Shown here in pieces: positions 47,605-59,071 of a stretch of 64,000 bases of DNA. The notes beneath the pieces were generated by a model. That model was not told the origin of the DNA, ran no database searches, and saw only the letters and a list, made by a program, of their open reading frames with translations. The position numbers and the translations under genes are program-made. Position 1 is the stretch's first letter, and each line of letters begins with the position of its first letter. Source of the stretch: Candidatus Paralachnospira avium (GTDB taxonomy: Bacteria; Bacillota; Clostridia; Lachnospirales; Lachnospiraceae); assembly GCA_904420245.1 (NCBI GenBank), contig CAJFUL010000051.1, positions 35,397 to 99,396 of the forward strand, in the 5' to 3' direction.

Positions 47605-48879
47605 GTGGTTAAGAAAGAAATGATTGCAATGCTGCTGGCCGGCGGTCAGGGCAGCAGGCTGGGAGTCCTGACAGCGAACGTGGCAAAGCCGGCGACAGCT
47701 TTCGGGGGAAAGTACCGGATCATCGATTTCCCCTTGAGCAACTGTATCAATTCAGGTATTGATACAGTCGGCGTATTGACCCAGTATCAGCCGCTCCGGC
47801 TGAATTCCCACATCGGGATCGGTATCCCGTGGGATCTGGACAGGAACGTGGGAGGGGTGACGATCCTCCCGCCCTATGAGAAGAGCAAGAGCAGTGAGTG
47901 GTATACCGGTACCGCCAATGCGATCTATCAGAACCTTCAGTACATGGAATCCTACAATCCGGAATATGTGCTGATCCTGTCGGGCGATCACATCTATAAG
48001 ATGGACTATGAGGTAATGCTGGATTACCATAAGGCAAACAATGCGGATATCACCATTGCTGCCCTGCCCGTGCCCATCGAGGAGGCCAGCCGGTTCGGAG
48101 TGGTCATCACCGATGAAAACAACAGGATCACCGAGTTTGAGGAGAAGCCGGCCCATCCCCGGAGCAATCTGGCGTCCATGGGCATCTATATCTTCAGCTG
48201 GAATGTGCTGAAGGACGCTCTTATCAAGATGTCGGACGAACCGGGCTGCGATTTCGGCAAGCATGTGATCCCCTACTGCCACAGCAGGGGAGACCGGATC
48301 TTTGCCTATGAGTACAATGGATACTGGAAGGATGTAGGGACCCTGGGCTCTTATTGGGAAGCCAATATGGAGCTGGTGGACATCATCCCCGTGTTCAATC
48401 TCTACGAGGAATTCTGGAAGATCTATACCAAGAGCGACATCCTTCCGCCCCAGTATATTTCCGCGGATTCGGTGGTGGAGAGGAGCATCATCGCCGAGGG
48501 GGCCGAGATATACGGAGAGGTCTATAACTCCGTCATCGGCGTCGGCGTGAAGATCGGAAAGGGCGCGGTGGTCCGGGATTCCATCCTGATGTCCGGCGTG
48601 GTGATCGGAGACGGCACCGTAGTGGACAAGGCCATCATCGCGGATAACGTGGAGGTGGGCGCCGGCGTCCATCTGGGCGTAGGGGAGTTTGCGCCCAGCA
48701 AGCTGAATCCCAAGGTATACGCATTCGATCTGGTGACCATAGGAGAAGATTCCTATGTGCCCGACGGGGTCTCTGTGGGAAGGAACACAGCCATCTCCGG
48801 CGTGACAGAGCCGGAAGACTATCCCGGCGGCATATTGGAGAGCGGAGATTATATTATAAAGGCAGGTGGCATAAAGTGA
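47605..48879 (+). CDS. glgC: glucose-1-phosphate adenylyltransferase
   Basis: [40 protein letters not shown]. Confidence 0.97.
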   Translation: MVKKEMIAMLLAGGQGSRLGVLTANVAKPATAFGGKYRIIDFPLSNCINSGIDTVGVLTQYQPLRLNSHIGIGIPWDLDRNVGGVTILPPYEKSKSSEWYTGTANAIYQNLQYMESYNPEYVLILSGDHIYKMDYEVMLDYHKANNADITIAALPVPIEEASRFGVVITDENNRITEFEEKPAHPRSNLASMGIYIFSWNVLKDALIKMSDEPGCDFGKHVIPYCHSRGDRIFAYEYNGYWKDVGTLGSYWEANMELVDIIPVFNLYEEFWKIYTKSDILPPQYISADSVVERSIIAEGAEIYGEVYNSVIGVGVKIGKGAVVRDSILMSGVVIGDGTVVDKAIIADNVEVGAGVHLGVGEFAPSKLNPKVYAFDLVTIGEDSYVPDGVSVGRNTAISGVTEPEDYPGGILESGDYIIKAGGIK

Positions 48880-49997
48880 GAGCAATAGGTATCATTCTGG
48901 CAGGCGGGAACAATAAGAGGATGAGAGAGTTGTCAGAAAAGCGGGCAGTGGCCGCTATGCCTGTTGCGGGCAGCTACAGGGCCATCGACTTTGCGCTGAG
49001 CAATATGACCAATTCCCATATCAAGAAGGTGGCGGTCTTTACCCAGTACAATTCCACCTCCCTCAACGAGCATCTGAGCTCCTCCAAGTGGTGGGATTTC
49101 GGCAGGAAGCAGGGAGGCCTCTATGTGTTCACTCCCACGCTGACCGCCAGCAACAGCAACTGGTACAGAGGGACGGCTGACGCCCTCTGGCAGAACCTCA
49201 ACTACTTAAAGAGCAGTCATGAGCCCTATGTGGTCATCGCTTCCGGCGACGGCATCTATAAGCTGGATTACAATAAGGTGCTGGAATACCATATCGCCAA
49301 GCAGGCGGACATCACCATCGTCTGCAAGGATATGCCGGAGGATTCCGACGTGAGCCGCTTCGGTCTGGTGAAGACCAATGAGGACGGCCGTGTCACGGAT
49401 TTTGACGAGAAGCCCATGGTGGCCACTTCCCATACCGTATCCTGCGGCATCTATGTGATCCGCCGCCGCCAGCTGATCGAGCTGATCGAGAAGTGCGCCG
49501 AGGAGGACCGGTATGATTTCGTGCAGGACATCCTGATCCGGTATAAGAATATGAAGCGGATCTACGCCTACAAGCTGGAGTCCTACTGGTGCAACATCGC
49601 CAGCGTCAGCGCTTATTATAAGACCAATATGGAATTCCTGAAGCCGGAAGTGAGGGATTACTTCTTTAAGACATATCCGGACATCTACTCCAAGGTGGAC
49701 GACAATCCGCCGGCCAAGTACAATGTGGGGGCCAAGGTCCGAAACAGCCTGGTATCCAGCGGCTGCATCATCAACGGAGAGGTGGAAAATTCCATCCTGT
49801 TCAAGAAGGCGTACATCGGAAACAACTGCGTGATCAAAAATTCCATCATCTTAAATGATGTCTATATCGGGGACAATACCAGGATCGAAAACTGCATCGT
49901 GGAGAGCAGGGATACGATCCGGGCCAACATGACCTATATCGGGGAGCCCGATAATATCAGGATCGTGATCGAGAAGAACGAGAGATTCGTTCTATAA
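48876..49997 (+). CDS. glgD: glucose-1-phosphate adenylyltransferase subunit GlgD
   Basis: [40 protein letters not shown]; overlaps glgC. Confidence 0.95.
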   Translation: MRAIGIILAGGNNKRMRELSEKRAVAAMPVAGSYRAIDFALSNMTNSHIKKVAVFTQYNSTSLNEHLSSSKWWDFGRKQGGLYVFTPTLTASNSNWYRGTADALWQNLNYLKSSHEPYVVIASGDGIYKLDYNKVLEYHIAKQADITIVCKDMPEDSDVSRFGLVKTNEDGRVTDFDEKPMVATSHTVSCGIYVIRRRQLIELIEKCAEEDRYDFVQDILIRYKNMKRIYAYKLESYWCNIASVSAYYKTNMEFLKPEVRDYFFKTYPDIYSKVDDNPPAKYNVGAKVRNSLVSSGCIINGEVENSILFKKAYIGNNCVIKNSIILNDVYIGDNTRIENCIVESRDTIRANMTYIGEPDNIRIVIEKNERFVL

Positions 49998-50034
49998 GAC
50001 TTGAGGAAAAGACAAAGGAAGGGGACTGTGTAAG

Positions 50035-50307
50035 ATGCAGATTACAGACGTGAGGGTTAGAAAGGTATCCAAGGAGGGAAAGATGAAGGCGATCGTCTCC
50101 ATCACTCTGGATAATGAATTCGTTGTTCACGACATCAAGGTGATCGAGGGGGAGAAGGGAATGTTCATCGCCATGCCCAGCCGGAAAGCCGCCGACGGGG
50201 AGTACAGGGATATCGCCCATCCCATCAATTCGGAGACCAGGGACAAGATCCAGAATATCATCCTGGATAAGTATGAGTCCACTCTGCTGGAAGCAGAGGA
50301 AGAATAG
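50035..50307 (+). CDS. spoVG: septation protein SpoVG
   Basis: [51 protein letters not shown]. Confidence 0.98.
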   Translation: MQITDVRVRKVSKEGKMKAIVSITLDNEFVVHDIKVIEGEKGMFIAMPSRKAADGEYRDIAHPINSETRDKIQNIILDKYESTLLEAEEE

Positions 50308-50554
50308 AGCAGCAAAAAGCGGCGGAAGGCTCCGCCGCTTTTTGCTGCTCCGAGGGAACCTGCGGAACGAAACGGGCCGCGGCTGAGGCGGAGGATCCTG
50401 CGGGCCGCCCGGGGGTGCCGCGCGCCGGGATCCCGTTCATGGACGGCAAACAGTTGATTTTTTTTCCGGCATATATTATCATGGCCATAGTGTTATGACA
50501 AAGCCTGCGGCCGCGGCAACCGCGGGGGCGGGAAAAAGACAGGAGAAATCAGAT

Positions 50555-51133
50555 ATGTATGTGATCGCAGGACTTGGAAATCCCGGCCTCAATTACGCGG
50601 GGACCCGTCACAATGTGGGATTCGGCGCGCTGGATGAGCTGGCGGACCGGTACAGGATCTCCGTGGATACGAAGAAGCACAGAGCTCTGGTGGGAAAAGG
50701 AACCATAGAAGGACAGAAAGTGGTCCTGGTGAAGCCCCAGACATATATGAACCTGAGCGGGGAGAGCATACGGGAAGTGATGGATTATTATAAGCTTCCG
50801 CCGTCGCAGCTCCTGGTGATCTATGACGACATCAACCTGGATGTGGGACGGCTCCGGATCCGGGAGAAGGGCAGCGCCGGCGGCCACAACGGCATGAAGA
50901 ACATCATCGCCAGGCTGGGGACCGATGCCTTTGCCAGGATCCGCGTCGGCGTAGGCAATAAGCCGCCCAGGATGGATCTGGCGGATTATGTGCTGGGCCG
51001 TTTTCCGGCGGAGGAGCTTCCTCTCATCCGGGAAGGCATATCCCAGGCGGCGGAGGCGGCAGTCATGATAGCAGGCGGGGAAATGGCGGCGGCCATGAAC
51101 CGGTTCAATGGAAAAAAGAAAGAACAGGAGTGA
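50555..51133 (+). CDS. pth: peptidyl-tRNA hydrolase
   Basis: MYVIAGLGNPGLNYAGTRHNVGFGALDEL, GSAGGHNGMKNI. Confidence 0.97.
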   Translation: MYVIAGLGNPGLNYAGTRHNVGFGALDELADRYRISVDTKKHRALVGKGTIEGQKVVLVKPQTYMNLSGESIREVMDYYKLPPSQLLVIYDDINLDVGRLRIREKGSAGGHNGMKNIIARLGTDAFARIRVGVGNKPPRMDLADYVLGRFPAEELPLIREGISQAAEAAVMIAGGEMAAAMNRFNGKKKEQE

Positions 51134-51137
51134 TCAG

Positions 51138-54100
51138 ATGGCGGCTTCATTTCGCAGTCCGCTTCCGGAGCTTATCGAGTATAAGGATACAAAGGAGGAC
51201 CTTTGCAGGAGCAGAGGTCCTGTTTCTGTCAGCGGCGGCACGGATTCCCAGAAGGTCCATGAGATGGCGGAGCTGGGCAGGGATTTTCCTCTGAAGCTGG
51301 TGGTCACCTACAGCGATGCCAGGGCCAGGGATATTTATGACGATTATAAAACCTTTGACCGGGAGGTGTTCCTGTATCCGGCCAGGGACCTTCTGTTTTA
51401 CAGCGCGGACATCCAGGGGACGCTTTTGACCAGGAACCGGCTGACGGTGCTGAAGCAGCTCCTGGAGGAGAAGCGGGGGACCGTCATCACCACGGTGGAC
51501 GGCTGCATGGACCATCTGATGCCGCTGTCCGCTCTGGAGGAGAGCGTGATCTCCCTGGAGGACGGGCAGGAGCTTTCTCTGGAGGAGTTTAATGACCGGC
51601 TGGTCTGCCTGGGCTACGAGCGATGCGGCCAGGTGGAGCAGGGCGGCCAGTTCTGCGTCCGGGGCGGGATCCTGGACATCTTTCCCCTGACGGAGGAGAA
51701 CCCGGTGCGGATCGAGCTGTGGGGAGATGAGATCGATTCCATCCGTTTTTTTGACGCGGAGAGCCAGCGGTCCATCGAGAGGGTGGATCATCTGCGCATC
51801 TATCCGGCCAGAGAGCTGGTGCTGTCTCCGGAGAGGATCCGGGAGGGGAGCGAGAGGCTCCGGGAGGAAAAGGAGCTCCAGAAAAAAACGCTCCTGAGCC
51901 AGGGCAGGCTGGAAGAGGCCCACAGGCTGGAAACTGTGGTGGAAGAGATGCGGGAAGAGCTTTCGGAAGGGTGCTTTCTGGGGGCGCTGGAGAGCTGCGT
52001 CCGCTATTTCTGCCCGGAGACCGTCTCTTTTCTGGACTATTTCGGGGAAGATGTGCCGGTCTTTTTGGATGAACCTGCCAGGATCCAGGAGAGGGCGGAG
52101 GTCATCGAGGCGGAATTCCGGGAGAGCATGTCCCAGAGACTGGAGAAGGGCTATCTGCTCCCGGGCCAGACCGACATCCTGTACTCTTCCAGGGAAACGG
52201 CCGCGGCCATGCTGCGGCCCCGCAGCGTATTGTTCTCAGCCCTGGAGCAGAAGGCCTTTCCCGTCAAAAAGCGCTACAGCATGACGGTCAAGAACGGCAG
52301 CTCCTATAAGAACAGCTTTGAGATCCTCATAAGCGACCTGAAGCGGTGGAAACGGGAAAACTACCGGGTGGCGCTGCTGTGTGCCTCCAGGACGAGGGGA
52401 GCCAGGCTGGCGGGGGATCTGCGGGAAGAATACGGACTCCGGGCCTACTATACGGAAGAAGAGGATAAAGAGATCCTGCCGGGAGAAGTCTGCGTCTTAT
52501 ACGGAAGCCTCCACAGAGGCTTTGAATATCCCATGATCAAATTCGTGGTGATCCCCGAGAGCGACATGTTCGGGACGGAAAAGAAGCGGAAACGGAAGCG
52601 GACGTCCTATGAGGGCAAGAAGATCCAGAGCTTTTCCGAGCTTTCGGTGGGAGATTATGTGGTCCATGAAAACCATGGGCTGGGCATCTACCGGGGCATT
52701 GAAAAGATCGAAGTAGATAAGATCGTCAAGGATTACATCAAGATCGAGTATGCCGGAAACGGCTGTTTGTACCTGCCTGTGACCCAGATGGATATGATCC
52801 AGAAATATGCCGGGGCAGAGGCCAAGGCGCCCAGGCTCAATAAGCTGGGAGGCCAGGAGTGGGGACGCACCAAGGCCAGAGCCAAGGGAGCGGTCCGGGA
52901 GATCGCCAAGGACCTGGTACAGCTTTACGCGGTCCGGCAGCGGACGGAGGGCTACCAGTACGGGCCGGATACGGTATGGCAGAAGGAGTTTGAGGAGCTG
53001 TTTCCCTATGAGGCCACCGAGGACCAGGAGGAGGCCATCGAAGCCACCAAGCGCGACATGGAGAGCCGGAAGATCATGGACCGGCTCATCTGCGGAGATG
53101 TGGGATACGGAAAGACGGAGATCGCCATACGGGCGGCCTTCAAGGCTGTGCAGGAGAATAAGCAGGTGGTCTATCTGGTGCCCACCACGATCCTGGCCCA
53201 GCAGCACTATAATACCTTCACCCAGAGGATGATGAACTTCCCGGTGAGGGTGGAGCTGATGTCCAGATTTCGGAGCGCGGCCCAGCAGAAGGCTACGCTG
53301 GAGGATCTGAAAAAGGGGCTGGTGGATATTGTCATCGGCACCCACAGGGTCCTGTCGGACGATGTGAAGTTCAAGGACCTGGGCCTTCTCATCATCGACG
53401 AGGAGCAGCGATTCGGCGTGGCCCATAAGGAAAAGATCAAGAAGCTGCGGGAAAATGTGGATGTGCTGACCTTGACGGCGACGCCGATCCCCCGGACCCT
53501 CCATATGAGCCTGGTGGGGATCCGGGATATGAGCGTATTGGAGGAGCCTCCTTTGGACCGGGTGCCCATCCAGACTTATGTGATGGAGTACAATGAAGAG
53601 ATGGTGCGGGAAGCCATCGAGAGAGAGCGGGCCAGAGGCGGCCAGGTTTACTATGTCTATAATCGGGTCAAGGACATTGAGGATCTGACGGCCAAGATCG
53701 CGGCCCTGGTGCCGGATGCCACGGTGGTCTACGCCCACGGGCAGATGCAGGAGCGGAAGCTGGAAAAGATCATGCTGGATTTCATCGGCGGAGAGATCGA
53801 CGTGCTGGTCTCCACCACCATCATCGAGACCGGCCTGGATATTTCCAACGTCAATACCATCATCATCCATGACGCGGACCGGTTCGGCCTTTCCCAGCTG
53901 TATCAGCTGCGGGGACGGGTGGGCCGCAGCGGCCGGACGGCCTATGCCTTCCTGATGTATAAGAGGAATAAGCTCCTGAAGGAGGAGGCGGAAAAGAGGC
54001 TGGCCGCCATCCGGGAATTTACGGAGCTGGGCTCCGGCATCAAGATCGCCATGCGGGATCTGGAGATCCGCGGAGCCGGAAACCTGCTGGGAGCGGAGCA

Positions 54101-54656
54101 GCACGGCCATATGGAAGCCATAGGATACGATCTCTACTGCAAGCTTCTGAACCAGGCGGTGCTGGCCCTCAAGGGAGAGAAGGAGGAGGAAGACTTTGAG
54201 ACGGTCATCGACTTCAATATCGACGCCTATATCCCTCCTTCTTATATCCGCAATGAGGTCCAGAAGCTGGAGATCTATAAGAGGATCTCGGCCATTGAAG
54301 ATCATGAAGACGCCATGGATATGCAGGATGAGCTGATCGACCGCTTCGGCGACATCCCCAGACCGGTGGAAAACCTGCTGGAGATCGCTCTGCTCAAGTC
54401 TCTGGCCCACCAGGCCTATGTGACGGAATTGTCCGGGAACAGGCAGGAGGTCCGGCTGACCATGTACGGAAAGGCACCGGTCCGGGCAGAGGAGATCCCC
54501 GCCCTGGTGAAGCACTACGCAGGCGCGCTGAAATTTACAGCTTCCGATCAGCCCGGCTTTACCTTTATGGACAGAAAAAAGGAAAATAAGGACGGAAGAC
54601 AGATGCTGGAAAAAGTGAAAATCCTGTTAAATGCCATAAAAGAGTTGCTAGTTTAG
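51138..54656 (+). CDS. mfd: transcription-repair coupling factor
   Basis: UvrB-like N-terminus; ICGDVGYGKTEIAIRAAFKA, RFGVAHKEKIKKL, LRGRVGRSGRTAYAFL. Confidence 0.98.
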   Translation: MAASFRSPLPELIEYKDTKEDLCRSRGPVSVSGGTDSQKVHEMAELGRDFPLKLVVTYSDARARDIYDDYKTFDREVFLYPARDLLFYSADIQGTLLTRNRLTVLKQLLEEKRGTVITTVDGCMDHLMPLSALEESVISLEDGQELSLEEFNDRLVCLGYERCGQVEQGGQFCVRGGILDIFPLTEENPVRIELWGDEIDSIRFFDAESQRSIERVDHLRIYPARELVLSPERIREGSERLREEKELQKKTLLSQGRLEEAHRLETVVEEMREELSEGCFLGALESCVRYFCPETVSFLDYFGEDVPVFLDEPARIQERAEVIEAEFRESMSQRLEKGYLLPGQTDILYSSRETAAAMLRPRSVLFSALEQKAFPVKKRYSMTVKNGSSYKNSFEILISDLKRWKRENYRVALLCASRTRGARLAGDLREEYGLRAYYTEEEDKEILPGEVCVLYGSLHRGFEYPMIKFVVIPESDMFGTEKKRKRKRTSYEGKKIQSFSELSVGDYVVHENHGLGIYRGIEKIEVDKIVKDYIKIEYAGNGCLYLPVTQMDMIQKYAGAEAKAPRLNKLGGQEWGRTKARAKGAVREIAKDLVQLYAVRQRTEGYQYGPDTVWQKEFEELFPYEATEDQEEAIEATKRDMESRKIMDRLICGDVGYGKTEIAIRAAFKAVQENKQVVYLVPTTILAQQHYNTFTQRMMNFPVRVELMSRFRSAAQQKATLEDLKKGLVDIVIGTHRVLSDDVKFKDLGLLIIDEEQRFGVAHKEKIKKLRENVDVLTLTATPIPRTLHMSLVGIRDMSVLEEPPLDRVPIQTYVMEYNEEMVREAIERERARGGQVYYVYNRVKDIEDLTAKIAALVPDATVVYAHGQMQERKLEKIMLDFIGGEIDVLVSTTIIETGLDISNVNTIIIHDADRFGLSQLYQLRGRVGRSGRTAYAFLMYKRNKLLKEEAEKRLAAIREFTELGSGIKIAMRDLEIRGAGNLLGAEQHGHMEAIGYDLYCKLLNQAVLALKGEKEEEDFETVIDFNIDAYIPPSYIRNEVQKLEIYKRISAIEDHEDAMDMQDELIDRFGDIPRPVENLLEIALLKSLAHQAYVTELSGNRQEVRLTMYGKAPVRAEEIPALVKHYAGALKFTASDQPGFTFMDRKKENKDGRQMLEKVKILLNAIKELLV

Positions 54657-54728
54657 CAGTTTGGTACTATAATATCTAGTGTCTGTGCTTACAGGCCAGA
54701 AGAAAGATTCCAGGAGGATACAAAGGCT

Positions 54729-55874
54729 ATGAGTAAATTAAAAAGAGGGCTGGCGGCCATGCTGGCGGGGCTTGCCGTGACGGGGCTTGCGGCCTGCGGC
54801 AGCGCTAAAGTGGCTCTGGAGGATTATCCTACCACGGTAGTCGCCACCTTTGGAGATACGAATATTTATCTGGATGAGGCCAATTTCCAGGCCAGGACCA
54901 GCCAGTATACCAATGAGGTATACTACAATTCCTACTACGGCGGTGAAATGGCCGCCACCATGTGGACGGCCGACACCGGCACCGGCGAGACTCTGGAAGA
55001 GTATACCAAGGAGAATGTCATGAGGGCCATCCATCAGACTTATGTGCTGAAGGCGAAGGCCGAGGAGCTGGGACTTACTCTGGACGAGGATGAGCAGGCG
55101 CTGGTGGACGCTACGGTGGAGAGCACCATGGAGGGGATCGCCGATGTGATGCCCGATGTGGTGAATCTGTCGGAGGAGCGGGCCAGGGAGATCGTCACCA
55201 ACAACGCCCTTGCCATCAAAGCATATGAGTACGCCATCAAGGATGTAGATACATCTGTCACAGACGAGGAAGCGGCTCAGAGGAGCATCCGTTATATCCT
55301 TGTCCGGGACGGGGATGACGCCGCCGAGGCGGAGACTCTGGCCCAGGAGGTCCGGGACCGGGTAGCCGGCGGGGAGAATACCGAGGAGGCCATGCAGGCC
55401 ATCGCGGAGGAGGATTCGGACCGCTATCTCTATGTGGCCAATACCTTCGGGAAAGGCGATTTTGAGAATACCCTGGGAGATCTGGGGATGTCCCTGGCCA
55501 CCGGAGAGACCGGGATGGCTTACGAGGACGGCTATGGCTGGTATGTGGTCTACTGCGTGACGGATTTCGACGAGGAGGCCACCGAGGAGGAGAAGCCCAA
55601 CATCGTCAGCGAACGCCGGACCGAGGCGTTCCAGGCTGTTTACGCGGACTGGGAGGCGGAGGCGCCCGAGTTTAAAGTAAATGAAAAGATCTGGGCAGTC
55701 GTCACCTTTGATGAGCCGATCTATGAGACTGAGGCAAGCACGGAGTCCGGTGAGGAGACCACGGCTTCCGGCGAAGAGACTACGGCCGGAGAGTCCCAGG
55801 AAGGGACCGCCGCGGAGGAGACCACCTCCGCCGGGGAGACGACAGCTGCGGAGGAGACCACCGCGGCCCAGTAA
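54729..55874 (+). CDS. PrsA/SurA-like peptidyl-prolyl isomerase lipoprotein with Thr/Glu-rich tail
   Basis: Lipobox GLAACGSA; RSIRYILVRDGDDAAEAETLAQEVRDRV parvulin-like; tail ETTASGEETTAGESQEGTAAEETTS. Confidence 0.82.
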   Translation: MSKLKRGLAAMLAGLAVTGLAACGSAKVALEDYPTTVVATFGDTNIYLDEANFQARTSQYTNEVYYNSYYGGEMAATMWTADTGTGETLEEYTKENVMRAIHQTYVLKAKAEELGLTLDEDEQALVDATVESTMEGIADVMPDVVNLSEERAREIVTNNALAIKAYEYAIKDVDTSVTDEEAAQRSIRYILVRDGDDAAEAETLAQEVRDRVAGGENTEEAMQAIAEEDSDRYLYVANTFGKGDFENTLGDLGMSLATGETGMAYEDGYGWYVVYCVTDFDEEATEEEKPNIVSERRTEAFQAVYADWEAEAPEFKVNEKIWAVVTFDEPIYETEASTESGEETTASGEETTAGESQEGTAAEETTSAGETTAAEETTAAQ

Positions 55875-55946
55875 AGAAATGCAGGAAGAGGAGCCCCCTC
55901 TGTCTGCCCGCCGGGGAACCGGCGGCAGGCGGAGGGGGTTTTTGTT

Positions 55947-56438
55947 TTGGATGCGCATCATGAGGGGGACGGTACAAGACTTCAGGCAGGAGACAACATC
56001 GTGATGGATATTGGCTGCCCTTATGAAAAGTACCATTCGGATATGACACGCACGGTGTTTTACCGGCAGGTGGAGCCGGAGATGGAGAAGATCTATTCTC
56101 TGGTCCGGCTGGCCAATGAGGAGGTCATCAAGGCCGTGAAGCCGGGCGTGAGCTTCGACCATCTGGACAGACTCAGCAAAGAAGTGATCGCGGAAGGCGG
56201 ATATGGACCGTATTACAACCACAGGGCGGGGCATGGGGTGGGTCTGGAGGTCCACGAACCGCCGTTTGTATGTGTGGGAAACCAGCTGTGCTTAAGCCCC
56301 GGTATGATCTTTTCGGTGGAGCCCGGTATCTATAAGCCGGGACTGGGAGGCGTCCGGATCGAGGATCTGGTCCTGGTGACAGAGCAGGGCTGCCGTGTGC
56401 TGAACTTGTTTCCAAAGGACCTTAAGGTCATCGGGTAG
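55947..56438 (+). pseudogene. 5'-truncated M24 family (Xaa-Pro) peptidase
   Basis: GDNIVMDIGCPYEKYHSDMTRTVFY...HRAGHGVGLEVHEPPF...IFSVEPGIYKPGLGGVRIEDLVLVT; N-terminal domain absent. Confidence 0.75.
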
Positions 56439-56768
56439 AGAGTTTGCGGATGGCGGTTCTTTGCCCCCGCAGCCTTTGGCCCGGAGCCGTCATCTGATTT
56501 CCGGGATCCGGGACGGAGAAGCCCGTGAAGATGTACGGGCAGCCATACCCCCGGCCCAAGCAGTATTTGGAGGAGTGTGATGATAATATTTCCGGCTCGG
56601 TCTGAGTGATCCCCGGACAGAGAAAATTTTACATTGCGGATCGCAAAATTAATGGACAGAACGGTTTCCTCTCCGACTCTGATGTGATAGAATCTTATTA
56701 ATAGAGGAGAGCATGTCCCGCGGCGAACAGGTTCCGCGCAGGGGCTGCCCGGATAAAGGAGGAGTATT

Positions 56769-58967
56769 ATGAGACATGGGAAAAAGATCCTGGTCCTGCT
56801 TCTGGCGGCAGTGCTGGCCATGGGTCTCGCGCCGATGCCGGAGACGGCGGCGGCTCCGGAAAGCGAGGAGGAGATCCGGATCGCAGACCAGGAGTTCCGG
56901 AAACTGATCAATACTACGCTGAGCAGAGAAGAGGACACGCCTGTCACAAAGGGAGATATAGAGAGTCTTACATATCTGCGCATTGACAGCGGCTCCGGAG
57001 TGACGGATATAGACGGCATCCAATATGCGGTCAATCTTTCCCGCCTGTATATCGACGGGGATGTCCAAAGCCTGGAGCAGATCTCGGGCCTTGGGAAGCT
57101 GGAGATCCTTTCCGTCACCGGAAACAGTTATGCGAAAGAGCTTTCCTGGCTGGGTTCCAAGCCTGTCCTCGGAAAGCTGAGTCTGTATAGCTGTGAAGAG
57201 CTGGTATCCCTTGACGGGATCAAGAAGGCTCCGGCGCTGAAGGAGCTGGACTGCTCCCACTGCGGCGCGCTGAGCGATATTTCCGCGCTGAGAGGTCAGA
57301 CGCTTTCGGAGCTTGCCGCGGCGGATTTCGGAGATTCTCCGTCCATCACGGATATCTCGCCGCTGGAGGGATATACGTCCTTGACGGATCTGGATCTGGA
57401 GAAGGTCGATATTACGCCGGAGAACAGGGACAGCTACAGGGCTGCGGTCCGCTCCCTGACCAATCTGAAGGTGCTCTATATGCCCTATTGCGGGATCACC
57501 GATGAGGACACCGAGATGTTTTCCGGGATGCAGGATCTGGATACGCTGGTGCTGAACATGAATGAGCTCACCAGCACGGCGTTCTGCAATGCTCTGCCGG
57601 CTGACATCCAGAAACTGAGCCTGCATGGCAATGAGATTACGGATATGACCAATCTGGCCAGGCTGAAAGATCTGACGATCCTGGGCCTGGGAAATAATCA
57701 CGTTACGGACTTTTCCTTTATCTCTGAACTGACCAGCCTGACGGATGGTTCTCTCAGACATGCTGAGGGAGATGAAGATTTTCCGTTTGTGGAGACGTAT
57801 TATTTTGGCAGCAGCTCGGACCGCATCCAGATGGAAAACGGCCGGTTCGTGATCGAGAATCCCTATATCGGCAGGGACGGGAAGCGCATCTCCTTTACCG
57901 GAGCGGAAGCGCATACGGACGGTAAGGAAACGGTTACGATGGAGTATGACGAGGCCACCGGTCAGATCACCGTCAGCGATATGCCTGCCGGTACTTCCCG
58001 GGACATGGTCACCATAGAGGTGCGGTATGATCTGCCGGTATCCGGCGGGGAGGTCAAGGTCGGGAGGCTTCGCATCTGCGCGTATGTGCAGGAGAAGGAA
58101 GTTTACCAGATCCGTTACGACTGGGGAACAGAGGCGCCGGACGGACAGATCCTGCCTTCCGACACCACCCGGTATCAGAGCCTGGAGGAGGCCAAGGCCG
58201 CGGTGGATAAGACTTTTACCGGCCAGACGGCTGTGAAGGGTGAGAAGGACGGGAAACAAGGCACATGGACATTCTCCGGCTGGGAAGTGACGGTAGAGGG
58301 GAATGTGGTGAATGCCAAGGGCCTGTGGAGCTTTACGGAAGACCATCAGCATGAATGGGGCCAGCCTGTATATACCTGGTCGGAAGACGGGAAGAGCTGT
58401 ACGGCAGAGCGGGTATGCGCAGGAGACAGCAGCCATGTGGAAAAGGCAGAAGCGCAGGTGACAAGCCAGGTGACAGTGCCGGCCACCTGCACGGCAAAGG
58501 GAAAGACTGCTTATACAGCGGATTTTGCCGTTCAGTGGGCAGAGACCCAGACAAAGGTCCTGGAGGACATCGATCAGATCCCTCATTCCTACGGATCCGC
58601 ATGGAAATCGGATGAAGCGGATCACTGGAAGGAATGTAAGGTATGCGGCGCGAGGAAGGATGAGGCGGCCCATACATGGGTATGGATAGTGGACCGCGAA
58701 TCCACGAAGACAGAAGAGGGGTCCCAGCATCAGGAATGTACCGTATGCGGATATGAGAAAACGGCGGTGAAGATACCCGCGGCGGGTACGTCGGAGAAAC
58801 CAGGCGGTTCATCCGGTACTTCGCCTGAGACCGGACAGAAGCCGGGCAGCACGGCCACTCCGCAGACAGGAGACGGCGGCAATTTCTGGCTTCCCATCGT
58901 CCTGATGCTTGTTTCCGGCGGCGCAGTACTGATACTGGCTGTCCAGGAGAAGAGACACAGGGCATAA
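56769..58967 (+). CDS. leucine-rich repeat cell-surface protein with PQTGD-type sorting signal
   Basis: Signal peptide; LRR units; C-terminal TPQTGDGGNFWLPIVLMLVSGGAVLILAVQEKRHRA. Confidence 0.88.
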   Translation: MRHGKKILVLLLAAVLAMGLAPMPETAAAPESEEEIRIADQEFRKLINTTLSREEDTPVTKGDIESLTYLRIDSGSGVTDIDGIQYAVNLSRLYIDGDVQSLEQISGLGKLEILSVTGNSYAKELSWLGSKPVLGKLSLYSCEELVSLDGIKKAPALKELDCSHCGALSDISALRGQTLSELAAADFGDSPSITDISPLEGYTSLTDLDLEKVDITPENRDSYRAAVRSLTNLKVLYMPYCGITDEDTEMFSGMQDLDTLVLNMNELTSTAFCNALPADIQKLSLHGNEITDMTNLARLKDLTILGLGNNHVTDFSFISELTSLTDGSLRHAEGDEDFPFVETYYFGSSSDRIQMENGRFVIENPYIGRDGKRISFTGAEAHTDGKETVTMEYDEATGQITVSDMPAGTSRDMVTIEVRYDLPVSGGEVKVGRLRICAYVQEKEVYQIRYDWGTEAPDGQILPSDTTRYQSLEEAKAAVDKTFTGQTAVKGEKDGKQGTWTFSGWEVTVEGNVVNAKGLWSFTEDHQHEWGQPVYTWSEDGKSCTAERVCAGDSSHVEKAEAQVTSQVTVPATCTAKGKTAYTADFAVQWAETQTKVLEDIDQIPHSYGSAWKSDEADHWKECKVCGARKDEAAHTWVWIVDRESTKTEEGSQHQECTVCGYEKTAVKIPAAGTSEKPGGSSGTSPETGQKPGSTATPQTGDGGNFWLPIVLMLVSGGAVLILAVQEKRHRA

Positions 58968-59071
58968 CAGCAGAAAAAGGCTCCTGCCGGAGGAATAGGA
59001 AGGCGTTCCTGGATCCCGGCAGGGGCCTTTCCTGTGGATGGAGGCGCGGGGCGGCGGCTTACAGGAGGCAT

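Noticed and set aside
50345-50440. Another repeat copy after the spoVG terminator
   Set aside because: Shares only GAGGCGGAGGATCCTGC-type words; no clear hairpin I.
52497-54515. 672-aa minus-strand ORF
   Set aside because: Antisense to mfd.
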